From NCBI RefSeq assembly GCF_024055795.1, contig NZ_JAMXMY010000003.1, forward strand, positions 1 through 64,000: a stretch of DNA of 64,000 nt, given 5' to 3'. This DNA is from Actinoallomurus purpureus (lineage in GTDB: Bacteria > Actinomycetota > Actinomycetes > Streptosporangiales > Streptosporangiaceae). Below are positions 41,433 to 49,594 of this stretch, in pieces. How positions within the stretch are numbered: position 1 is the stretch's first letter; the number at the start of each line of letters is the position of its first letter. Made by a program: the position numbers and the translations under genes. The notes under the pieces were generated by a model. It had not been told where the DNA came from. It ran no database searches and worked only from the letters and a program-made list of their open reading frames with translations.

Positions 41433-43832
41433 ATGAGCAAGATCGTCACCCTGCCGGTGCTGCCGCTCGACGACGAGGTCGTGCTGCCGGCGATGGTCGT
41501 GCCGCTCGACCTGTCGGAGAGCGACGTGCGGGCGGCGATCGACGCCGCGCGTGCGACCGCCGTCTCCCAGGGGCCGGGCATCCGGTCGGAGGACAAGCCG
41601 CGGGTGCTGCTGGTGCCCCGGCTGAACGGGAAGTACGCGGCCGTCGGCACCCTCGCCGTCGTCGAGCAGGTGGGCACGCTGCCCGGCGGCGGGCCGGGCG
41701 CCGTCGTCCGCGGCGTGGCCCGCGTGCGCATCGGTTCCGGGACGACCGGTCCGGGCGCGGCCCTGTGGGTCGAGGGGACCGAGGTCGAGGACGCCGGTCT
41801 CGGACCGCGGGCCGACGAACTGGCCAAGGAGTACAAGGCGCTGGTCGTCGGGGTGCTGGAGAAGCGCGGCGCCTGGCAGGTCGTCGACATGGTCCAGCAG
41901 ATCGAGGACCCGTCGGTGATGGCCGACCGGGCGGGCTACGCGTCCTACCTCAGCGCCGACCAGAAGGTACGCATCCTGGAGACCGCCGACGTCACCGAGC
42001 GGCTGGAGCTCGCGATCGGCTGGACCCGGGAGCACCTCGCGGAGCTGGACGTCGCCGAGACGATCCGCAAGGACGTCGAGGAGGGCGTGGAGAAGCAGCA
42101 GAAGGAGTTCCTGCTCCGCCAGCAGCTCGCCGCGATCCGCAAGGAGCTGAACGAGCTCAACGGCGACCCGTCCTCCGAAGAGGAGGACTACCGGGCCCGC
42201 GTCGAGGCGGCCGACCTGCCGGAGAAGGTCCGCGAGGCGGCCCTGAAGGAGGTCGACAAGCTCGAGCGGACGTCCGACCAGTCGCCGGAGGGCGGCTGGA
42301 TCCGCACCTGGCTGGACACGGTCCTGGACATCCCCTGGAACGACCGGACCGAGGACGCCTACGACATCGCCGGCGCCCGGGAGATCCTCGACGAGGACCA
42401 CACGGGACTCGACGACGTCAAGGAGCGGATCGTGGAGTACCTCGCCGTGCGCAAGCGGCGGGAGGACCGGGGCCTCGGCGTGATCGGCGGCCGGCGGTCC
42501 GGCGCCGTCCTCGCGCTCGTCGGCCCGCCCGGCGTCGGCAAAACGTCCTTGGGCGAGTCGGTGGCGCGGGCGATGGGCCGTGAGTTCGTCCGCGTGGCGC
42601 TCGGCGGCGTCCGCGACGAGGCCGAGATCCGGGGTCACCGGCGCACGTACGTCGGCGCGCTGCCCGGCCGTATCGTCCGGGCGATCCGCGAGGCCGGCAC
42701 GATGAACCCGGTCGTGCTGCTCGACGAGATCGACAAGGTCGGCGCGGACTACCGCGGCGACCCGACGGCGGCGCTGCTGGAGGTGCTGGACCCGGCGCAG
42801 AACCACACGTTCCGGGACCACTACCTCGAGGTCGAGCTCGACCTGTCCGACGTCGTGTTCCTCGCGACGGCCAACGCGCTCGAGACCATCCCCGGCCCGC
42901 TGCTGGACCGCATGGAGCTCGTCTCCCTCGACGGCTACACCGAGGACGAGAAGGTCGCCATCGCGCGCGACCACCTGCTGCGGCGTCAGCTCGACAAGGC
43001 GGGCCTGACCGCCGACGAGGTGACGATCGACGACGGCGCGCTACGGCTGCTGGCGGCCGAGTACACCCGCGAGGCGGGCGTACGGAGCCTGGAGCGGGCG
43101 ATCGCCCGGGTGCTGCGCAAGGTCGCGGCGAAGGTCGCGCTGGAGCAGACGACGCTTCCGCTGACGGTCGGCGCCGACGACCTGCGCGACTACCTCGGCC
43201 GTCCGCGCTTCACGCCGGAGACGTCGCTGAACGAGTCCGAGCGGCGTACGGCGGTGCCGGGCGTGGCGACCGGGCTCGCGGTGACCGGGGCCGGCGGCGA
43301 CGTGCTCTACATCGAGGCGTCCCTGGCGGACAAGGAGACCGGTGACACCGGCGTGACCCTGACCGGCCAGCTCGGCGACGTCATGAAGGAGTCGGCGCGG
43401 ATCGCGCTGTCCTACCTGCGCTCGCGCGGCGCGGAGCTGGAACTGCCGGTCGGTGACCTGAAGGACCGTGGCGTGCACGTCCACGTGCCGGCCGGCGCCG
43501 TGCCCAAGGACGGGCCCAGCGCGGGCGTCACGATGACCACGGCGCTCGCGTCGCTGCTGTCCGGGCGGCTGGTCCGCACGGACGTCGCGATGACCGGTGA
43601 GGTGTCGCTGACCGGGCGGGTCCTGCCCATCGGCGGCGTCAAGCAGAAGCTGCTGGCCGCGCACCGGGCGGGGATCACCACGGTGATCATCCCGAAGCGC
43701 AACGAGCCGGACCTGGACGACGTGCCGGCCGAGGTCCTGGAGCAGCTGACCGTCCACCCGGTCAGCGACGTCCGGGACGTCCTCGACCTGGCACTGGAGC
43801 CGGCGACGACGCGGGACGTCGTCGCCGCCTGA
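41433..43832 (+). CDS. lon: ATP-dependent protease Lon
   Basis: A 799-residue Lon protease of the bacterial LonA type, which degrades misfolded and regulatory proteins in the cytosol. The N-terminal substrate-binding domain begins LPVLPLDDEVVLPAMVVP. The AAA+ core has Walker A GPPGVGKTS (around 370) and Walker B VVLLDEIDKV. The protease domain has the catalytic Ser in KDGPSAGVTM and Lys in GGVKQKLLAAHRAG. ATG 41433 follows TGGAGG by about 4 bases. An HspR site overlaps the promoter. Two transposon insertions end 84 bases upstream of the coding sequence. A strong terminator follows. Confidence 0.97.
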   Translation: MSKIVTLPVLPLDDEVVLPAMVVPLDLSESDVRAAIDAARATAVSQGPGIRSEDKPRVLLVPRLNGKYAAVGTLAVVEQVGTLPGGGPGAVVRGVARVRIGSGTTGPGAALWVEGTEVEDAGLGPRADELAKEYKALVVGVLEKRGAWQVVDMVQQIEDPSVMADRAGYASYLSADQKVRILETADVTERLELAIGWTREHLAELDVAETIRKDVEEGVEKQQKEFLLRQQLAAIRKELNELNGDPSSEEEDYRARVEAADLPEKVREAALKEVDKLERTSDQSPEGGWIRTWLDTVLDIPWNDRTEDAYDIAGAREILDEDHTGLDDVKERIVEYLAVRKRREDRGLGVIGGRRSGAVLALVGPPGVGKTSLGESVARAMGREFVRVALGGVRDEAEIRGHRRTYVGALPGRIVRAIREAGTMNPVVLLDEIDKVGADYRGDPTAALLEVLDPAQNHTFRDHYLEVELDLSDVVFLATANALETIPGPLLDRMELVSLDGYTEDEKVAIARDHLLRRQLDKAGLTADEVTIDDGALRLLAAEYTREAGVRSLERAIARVLRKVAAKVALEQTTLPLTVGADDLRDYLGRPRFTPETSLNESERRTAVPGVATGLAVTGAGGDVLYIEASLADKETGDTGVTLTGQLGDVMKESARIALSYLRSRGAELELPVGDLKDRGVHVHVPAGAVPKDGPSAGVTMTTALASLLSGRLVRTDVAMTGEVSLTGRVLPIGGVKQKLLAAHRAGITTVIIPKRNEPDLDDVPAEVLEQLTVHPVSDVRDVLDLALEPATTRDVVAA

Positions 43833-43867
43833 CCGGCACCGGTCGGCCCCGCGGCACGCGGTGCGAG

Positions 43868-43903
43868 ACGGCGCCCCTCCGGACCTTTCCGGAGGGGCGC
43901 CGT
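43868..43903 (+). terminator. Hairpin terminator after lon
   Basis: A perfect 15-bp stem (43868-43882 with 43889-43903) with a 6-base loop, 36 bases after the lon stop codon. Confidence 0.85.
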
Positions 43904-43987
43904 TCGCGTCTCCGGACGGCCTGCGGGCACCGCGGCCGGTCGACACCGCGCCGGGTTCCCGCACGGCCCGCCGACACGTCCGGCGGC

Positions 43988-45625
43988 TCAGCCCCGCGGC
44001 TGAAGGCGGAAGACCCGCAGCTCGCGGCCGGAGCGCTCGACGTACGTGTCGTAGGTCGGCCATGCCTTCAGCAGCCGGGGCCAGACCTCGGCGCGCTCGG
44101 CCCCTTCCAGCAGTCGCGCGGTGACCGGGATCGTACGGCCACGGTGGCTGACCTCGGCGCTCGGATCGTGCAGGAGGTTGGTCGTCCACGCGGGGTGGTT
44201 CTCGCGGCCGAAGTTGCTGCCGACCACCACGTACGAGCCGTCCGGCTCGGGCAGGCAGGCCAGCGGCGTCTGGCGGGGCAGGCCGCTGCGGTGCCCGGTG
44301 GCCTTCAGCACGAGGCTGGGCACGACGTACTGCCCCATGAGGAGACGGCCGCCCGACAGCCGGTGCAGCGCGCGGTCCAGCGGGGGGACGATCTTGGGTG
44401 CGATCTTGGCGAACCACGGTGAACCGGACACCCGCTGAACCGTCGGGGTGATCGCGGCCTGGAGCCTGCTTCGCGGCATGACCTGCCCTGCCTCTCTGTC
44501 CGGCGCACCCCCGGTGCGCTCCGGGGGATCCGTTCTGCCCGGGACGCCCTCGGCGCCGCCCGGAACGCTGTCATCGGGAATCCGCCCGGGGCCGGCCCGT
44601 ACGGGACGGGGCGGGGCGAGCCGCCCGGCCCGCGCCGGGGAGAGATGCCCGGCGGCCGCGAGCCACCGCAGGGCGTCCGCCAGGCTCTCCTCCACCGGCC
44701 GGAGCGTGACGCCGAGCGCGTCGATGGCCGCGGTGTCGTCGGAGGGCACGAGCGTCACCATGAACTGCGCGGCGTCCCGGGTCAACGGGTAGTCGAAGGA
44801 GCGCACGCGCTTGGCCGCGTCCAGCAGTGACCCCAGCGCGATCATCAGCCCGCCGGGCACCACGACGCGGCGGCAGCGCACGCCGGTGAGGGCGTCGCAG
44901 TGGTCGGCCAGCCCCGGCCAGGTCAGGTAATGGCCGCCGAGCGTGTACCGGCGCGGCCCCCGGCCGGGGACGACCGCGCGGGCCAGGGCCTCGCCGAGGT
45001 CGCGGACGTCGACGAGGGACACGCCGCCGCTCGGCATCGGCCAGATCATGTTGAGGGCGCCGGCCAGGCCCTCCATCATCGCGTCCAGGCGCGGTTGCCG
45101 CGGGCCGATGACACCGCCGGGGTAGACGATCGTGATGGGGGCGCCGTCGGCCTGCAGGCCGCGCACGTAGCGTTCGGCCGCGACCTTCGAACGGCCGTAG
45201 TCCGTACGCGGGTGTGCGAGCGGGTCCTCCGCCCGGATCATCGGCCCCGCCGGCGGCACGAACACCGCGATGGTGGACACGTGGATCACCGGGTCGAGCC
45301 CCCGGGCGACGGCGCCGCCGACCACGGCGCGCGTGCCGGCGACGTTGACCTCCAGGACGTCCGTACGGGTGTCGGTGACGCCGAGCGCGGCGGCGGCGTG
45401 CACGACGGCGTCACACCCGTCGAGGGCCTGGGCGACGGCCTCCTCGTCGAGCATGTCGCCGGGGTGCATTTCCACCGCCTCGGCCTCGACCCCGATCGCC
45501 CCGAGGATCTCGACCGCCCGGCCGGGATCGCGCACGAGGACCCTCACATGGTGACCGGCCGCGAGCAGCGCGCGGACGGTGTAGGAGCCGACGAATCCCG
45601 ATCCGCCGGTGACGAGAACACGCAT
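43988..45625 (-). CDS. NAD-dependent epimerase fused to deazaflavin (F420)-dependent nitroreductase
   Basis: One 545-residue frame holds two enzymes. Residues 1-345 are an extended-SDR epimerase/dehydratase: VTGGSGFVGSYTV (NAD), HAAAALG, HVSTIAVF and DYGRSKVAAERY. Residues 385-545 are a Ddn-type nitroreductase (VLKATGHRSGLPRQTPL, YVVVGSNFGRENHPAWTTNLL) that uses F420. The 40-residue link is Pro/Gly/Arg-rich and looks like former intergenic DNA. An internal ATG after GAGAGGCAGG at about 44480 would start the second protein separately. So this may be a stop-loss fusion of two genes. TAGTTT ends 6 bases before ATG 45625, so the message may be leaderless. Confidence 0.8.
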   Translation of the reverse strand: MRVLVTGGSGFVGSYTVRALLAAGHHVRVLVRDPGRAVEILGAIGVEAEAVEMHPGDMLDEEAVAQALDGCDAVVHAAAALGVTDTRTDVLEVNVAGTRAVVGGAVARGLDPVIHVSTIAVFVPPAGPMIRAEDPLAHPRTDYGRSKVAAERYVRGLQADGAPITIVYPGGVIGPRQPRLDAMMEGLAGALNMIWPMPSGGVSLVDVRDLGEALARAVVPGRGPRRYTLGGHYLTWPGLADHCDALTGVRCRRVVVPGGLMIALGSLLDAAKRVRSFDYPLTRDAAQFMVTLVPSDDTAAIDALGVTLRPVEESLADALRWLAAAGHLSPARAGRLAPPRPVRAGPGRIPDDSVPGGAEGVPGRTDPPERTGGAPDREAGQVMPRSRLQAAITPTVQRVSGSPWFAKIAPKIVPPLDRALHRLSGGRLLMGQYVVPSLVLKATGHRSGLPRQTPLACLPEPDGSYVVVGSNFGRENHPAWTTNLLHDPSAEVSHRGRTIPVTARLLEGAERAEVWPRLLKAWPTYDTYVERSGRELRVFRLQPRG

Positions 45626-46006
45626 GAGGTCAAACTAGCGCTTGGTAAGAGACCTGGGTCATGCCGACGTTCTGTCAGGCCTCTTCGTTTGCCGAGAAAT
45701 ATGTGAAGTGGATCACATAGCGGCGGGCGAGGTGCTCGTCGAGGGACGCCGTCGGTGCCGGGGCGCGCCCGAGGCGGCCGCCGCCGATGGGGCGCGCGAT
45801 GCCCGAGGTCGGCCACCCGATGGACGAGTCTTGCGATGCGGTCTAGGTTAGGTATTACCTCTTAATGTCATGACAATCGCACTCTGGCGATGGAGCGTTC
45901 TAACGGCGATACCGGAGTCCTTGAGCCTCCCTCGAGGACTCCAGAGCCGTCCATCTGCGCCGGTTTCGCGAGCGTCCGACACGACGTCGCCCACCAGGAG
46001 GACTCT
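45626..46006. promoter_or_regulatory. Divergent control region with two inverted repeats
   Basis: No gene is seen in 381 bases. The perfect palindrome TGTCATGACA lies at 45866-45875, in an AT-rich patch, and an 8-bp inverted repeat (GGAGTCCT 45914-45921, AGGACTCC 45935-45942) lies in the likely 5' leader of the downstream dehydrogenase. The first looks like a GntR- or LacI-class operator; the second could be a leader hairpin. Confidence 0.45.
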
Positions 46007-47014
46007 ATGAGAATCGGGCTCGCAGGGGCAGGCCGCATCGGTGCCCGGCACGCTGAGACCCTTCGCGCGCTGCCCTCCGTCGAATCCTTCGTGGTGGCCG
46101 ATCCGGACGCCGACCGGGCGCGCCGGATCGCCGAGGAGTACGGCGGGGTCGTCGCCGATTCGGTCGACGCGCTCTTCGACGCCGGGCTGGACGGCCTGGT
46201 CGTCGCCGCCGCGACGGACGCGCACGCCGAGCTCGTGACCCGCGCCGCGCGGGCGGGCATCCCGACCTTCTGCGAGAAGCCCGTCGCGCCGGACAGTATT
46301 GGAACGCTCCAAGTCGTCCGGGCGGTCCGTGCGGCCGGAACCCCCGTCCAGGTCGGATTCCAGCGCCGCTTCGACGCGGGTCACGCCGCGCTCCGGGACG
46401 CCATCGCGGCCGGCCGCCTCGGCAGGCTCCACACGGTGCGGTCCTGCACGCTCGATCCCGCGCCGCCGCCCGCCGCCTACGTCCGTGTCTCCGGGGGCAT
46501 CTTCCGCGACTGCGCCGTTCACGACATCGACGCGATCCGGTTCGTCACCGGACGACAGGTCGTCGAGGTCACGGCGACGGGGGCCAACAAGGGAGAGGAG
46601 TACTTCGCCGCGAGCGGCGACGTGGACACCTCCGCCGCCCTTCTCACCCTGGACGACGGGACCCTCGCCATCATCTCCGAGACCCGCTACAACGGGGCCG
46701 GCTACGACGTCCGCTTCGAGGCGCTCGGATCCAAGGACAGCCTCGCGGCCGGATTCGGCGAGCAGACGCCGCTCACGCCGGTCGACGGGGGTTCTGCGGC
46801 CGGAACGCTCGGCGCTCTGCCCTCCCAGGGCTTCCTCGAGCGCTTCGGGCCGGCGTACGAGGCCGAACTCGAGGAGTTCGTCCGGGTCGTCGCCGGGAAG
46901 GCCGACAGCCCGTGCCCGCCGGAGGAGGCCCTGGAGGCGTTCTACGTGGCCGAGGCGTGCGACCGCTCCCGCCGGGAGCGGCGCACCGTGACGATCGATG
47001 AGGTCCGGCAGTGA
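46007..47014 (+). CDS. Gfo/Idh/MocA oxidoreductase (inositol 2-dehydrogenase-like)
   Basis: A 335-residue NAD-dependent dehydrogenase. The Rossmann start GLAGAGRIGARHAETL is followed by EKPVAPD (the family EKP motif), VGFQRRFDAGH, the catalytic-type DCAVHDIDAIRFVTG (Asp and His), and GSKDSLAAG. These are features of myo-inositol 2-dehydrogenases. Oxidation of inositol or a related polyol is likely but not certain. AGGAGGA lies 4 bases before ATG 46007. It forms a unit with the isomerase gene 42 bases downstream. Confidence 0.88.
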   Translation: MRIGLAGAGRIGARHAETLRALPSVESFVVADPDADRARRIAEEYGGVVADSVDALFDAGLDGLVVAAATDAHAELVTRAARAGIPTFCEKPVAPDSIGTLQVVRAVRAAGTPVQVGFQRRFDAGHAALRDAIAAGRLGRLHTVRSCTLDPAPPPAAYVRVSGGIFRDCAVHDIDAIRFVTGRQVVEVTATGANKGEEYFAASGDVDTSAALLTLDDGTLAIISETRYNGAGYDVRFEALGSKDSLAAGFGEQTPLTPVDGGSAAGTLGALPSQGFLERFGPAYEAELEEFVRVVAGKADSPCPPEEALEAFYVAEACDRSRRERRTVTIDEVRQ

Positions 47015-47056
47015 CGGTCGAGGAGGTTCCCGCATGAGAACCGAGGAGGTCCGGCG

Positions 47057-47935
47057 GTGAGGATCGCGGGTGCGCCCATCTCCTGGGGCGTGTGCGAGGT
47101 ACCGGGGTGGGGTCACCAGATGTCCCCGGACCGGGTGCTGGCCGAGATGCGCGACACGGGACTGACCGCCACCGAGTTCGGCCCGGACGGGTTCCTGCCG
47201 GCGGACCCGGCCGAACGCGAGGCGCTGCTGACCTCGTACGGCCTGGCGGCGGCCGGCGGATTCGTCGCCGTGGTCCTGCACGAGCCGGCGCGTGATCCGC
47301 TGCCGGAGGTGGAGCGGGCGCTGCGCGGGTTCGGCGACGCGCCGATGCTCGTTCTCGCGGCCGCGACCGGCCGGGACGGGTACGACGAGCGTCCCGTGCT
47401 GTCCGCCGAGCACTGGGCGACGCTGCTGGCCAACCTCGACCGCGTCGCCGCGTACGTGGCCGGGCTCGGGCGCCGGACCGCGCTGCACCCGCACGTCGGC
47501 ACGATCGTCGAGGGACCCGATGAGGTCCACCGGGTCCTGGCCTGCTCCGGCGTCCCGCTCTGCCTGGACACCGGGCACCTGCTCATCGGCGGTACCGACC
47601 CGCTCGCCCTGGCGCGGGCGGCCGCGGACCGTGTCGCGCACGTGCACCTCAAGGACGTCGACGCGAGCGTCGCCGACCGCGTCCGCGGCGGCGAGCGCAC
47701 CTACACCGAAGCCGTACGCGACGGGCTCTATCGCCCGCTCGGCGCCGGGGACGTGGACGTCGCGGCGATCGTGGCAGCGCTCGACCAGGCCGGTTACCAG
47801 GGGTGGTACGTCCTGGAACAGGACACGATCCTGGACGCCGAGCCGGCGCCGGGCGCGGGCCCCGTGGCCGACGTCCGGCGCGGCGTCGCCTTCCTGAACG
47901 GCTTGAAAAGCGTTGCCGACGTGCGGGGACGTTAA
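47057..47935 (+). CDS. Sugar phosphate isomerase/epimerase family TIM barrel (IolE-like)
   Basis: A 292-residue xylose-isomerase-like TIM barrel: APISWGVCEVPGWGHQMS at the start, TATEFGPDGFL, ALHPHVGTIVEG (metal His), LCLDTGHLLIGG (Asp and His), AHVHLKDVD and YVLEQDTIL (Glu). The pattern fits inosose dehydratase/isomerase-type enzymes that act after inositol dehydrogenase. GAGGAGG lies 7 bases before GTG 47057. A 27-base echo (ATG to GAGGTCCGGC) of the previous gene's end occurs in the spacer, a trace of a small duplication. Confidence 0.87.
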   Translation: MRIAGAPISWGVCEVPGWGHQMSPDRVLAEMRDTGLTATEFGPDGFLPADPAEREALLTSYGLAAAGGFVAVVLHEPARDPLPEVERALRGFGDAPMLVLAAATGRDGYDERPVLSAEHWATLLANLDRVAAYVAGLGRRTALHPHVGTIVEGPDEVHRVLACSGVPLCLDTGHLLIGGTDPLALARAAADRVAHVHLKDVDASVADRVRGGERTYTEAVRDGLYRPLGAGDVDVAAIVAALDQAGYQGWYVLEQDTILDAEPAPGAGPVADVRRGVAFLNGLKSVADVRGR

Positions 47936-48011
47936 CCGCCCGGCGATCGGGGAATGATCGCCCGCGTCAAGATGGGCAAGCCACCCCCCGGCCCATGTCC
48001 GAGATCGGCCG

Positions 48012-49481
48012 GTGCGCGGGGGTTGTGCGGTGTTCACTGGGTTCGTCGGGTCAGGATCCTTCCCTTCAGGCCGTAGAGGCTCACGTGCGGGCCGGCCGGC
48101 ACGCCACTGGCCGGCCCTCGCCGCGGCGGCGCTGCTCGGGGTCGTCGCCGGATGCTCCGGCGACTCCCACAAGGGGCACGGGCCGACCTCCGCCGAGACG
48201 GCCTTGAAACCCGTCTCGTCCGAGGTCCAGGAGGCCGTGGCCCGGGTGTGGCCCGAAGCCCCGAAGATCTGGCCCGGAACCGTCCTAAAGGACCGGCGGA
48301 TCATCCTCGGTGACGGCGTCGGCACACGGTTGATCAGCGTGGACGGCGTGACGAACCTGAGCCCGTCCGAGCTCCGGAAGAGGAAGATCGCCATTCCGCG
48401 CAGCGGGTCCTCCTACGCCAGTTGGGACGGGCACCCGGCGGTCGTCATGAACGCCGCCGACCCCTCGTACCGATCGGACGCGGCGGCGGCACGGATGAGC
48501 CTGTCCGCCACGTTGTTCGCCGCCGCGACGGATGAGCTGTACCACGCGACGCAGCAGCGCTGGCAGGCCTGGAAGAAGGGCGGGGAAATGCGGGGCACGG
48601 AGTACCCGCTCGCCGTCACGCCCCGGCTCTACCGCGCCATGCTCTACAACGACCTGGTCGCGGCCTACGCCGATCCGAAGCAGCGGAACGGCCGGCTCGC
48701 CGGCGCGGCGTACTGGCGGTCGATGTGGCAGAAGGAGTACGCGGGCGAGGCCAAGCGGGCCGCCGCGACCGACATCGGCGAGGGGGCGGCCGGCTACTTC
48801 GGCGCCGTCGCCACGGCCATGGCGATGGGAGCCAAACAGGACGACCCCCGGGAGATCCGCAAGAGGTCGCAGCTCCGGCCGATGGACCGGACACTCGATG
48901 CCGGGCAGGTCACCGTGGACGGGGAGAGCACCGCGCTGGGCAGCGTCGCCGGGCTTCTCCTGGACGAGAGGCGCAAGGGCTGGAAGCGGGAGGTCACCCA
49001 GGGCAGCACGCCCGTCGACCTGTTGCTCTCGGGCGTCACCCCGGTCGCCGAGCAGCCGTCGGACTCGCTCCGGCAGTCCATCCAGGACGTCCTCAGCAAG
49101 CTGAACACCGACCTGATCCCGCGGCTGAACCCGCTGGTCGCCTCCTACCGCAACACCGCGCATCCCCTGTTGCTCATCCCGATGAGCACGGCCCAGGGCG
49201 ACCTGGACGCCGGCGGTTACTACGTCTCCCGCGACGTCCCGTACGCGATCCTGGCCCGGCTCAACGGCACGTTCCGTCTGTCGAGCGGGACGATCGAGGC
49301 CAAGGAGGCGTCGGTGCTCGCGGGGATGGTCGGCGGCCACTCGTACCTGATCATGCCGATCGACCGGGACAAGAGCGGGGTGACGGCGAACCACGTGAAC
49401 CTGCGCGGCGGAGCCGTGACCGGCTCCTTCCAGGTGTCGGCACACCGCGCGAAGGGGCGCGAGGAGCTCATCGCCCGCTGA
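48012..49481 (+). CDS. Lipoprotein of unknown function, 489 aa
   Basis: The N-terminus has a basic region (RRGSRAGRPARHW), a hydrophobic stretch (PALAAAALLGVV) and the lipobox VAGCSG, so the mature protein is anchored by a lipid-modified Cys around residue 48. The mature part has a repeated helical pattern (ARMSLSATLFAAATDELYHA, then WKKGGEMRGTEYP and YRAMLYNDLVAAYAD) and ends in a beta-rich part (GGYYVSRDVPYAILARLNG). No family recognised. The unusually long basic N-terminus suggests the true start may be internal, for example GTG 48030. It stands alone. Confidence 0.75.
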   Translation: MRGGCAVFTGFVGSGSFPSGRRGSRAGRPARHWPALAAAALLGVVAGCSGDSHKGHGPTSAETALKPVSSEVQEAVARVWPEAPKIWPGTVLKDRRIILGDGVGTRLISVDGVTNLSPSELRKRKIAIPRSGSSYASWDGHPAVVMNAADPSYRSDAAAARMSLSATLFAAATDELYHATQQRWQAWKKGGEMRGTEYPLAVTPRLYRAMLYNDLVAAYADPKQRNGRLAGAAYWRSMWQKEYAGEAKRAAATDIGEGAAGYFGAVATAMAMGAKQDDPREIRKRSQLRPMDRTLDAGQVTVDGESTALGSVAGLLLDERRKGWKREVTQGSTPVDLLLSGVTPVAEQPSDSLRQSIQDVLSKLNTDLIPRLNPLVASYRNTAHPLLLIPMSTAQGDLDAGGYYVSRDVPYAILARLNGTFRLSSGTIEAKEASVLAGMVGGHSYLIMPIDRDKSGVTANHVNLRGGAVTGSFQVSAHRAKGREELIAR

Positions 49482-49594
49482 CGCCCCGCCCGCGGATCCG
49501 GAGTCCTCGCCGTGTTCCCGCTCGGTGCGGAATCCGAGGCGGCCGTGGGATCAGCCGGAGGACGGGGGCGCCGTCGCCGACCTGGCAGAACAGC

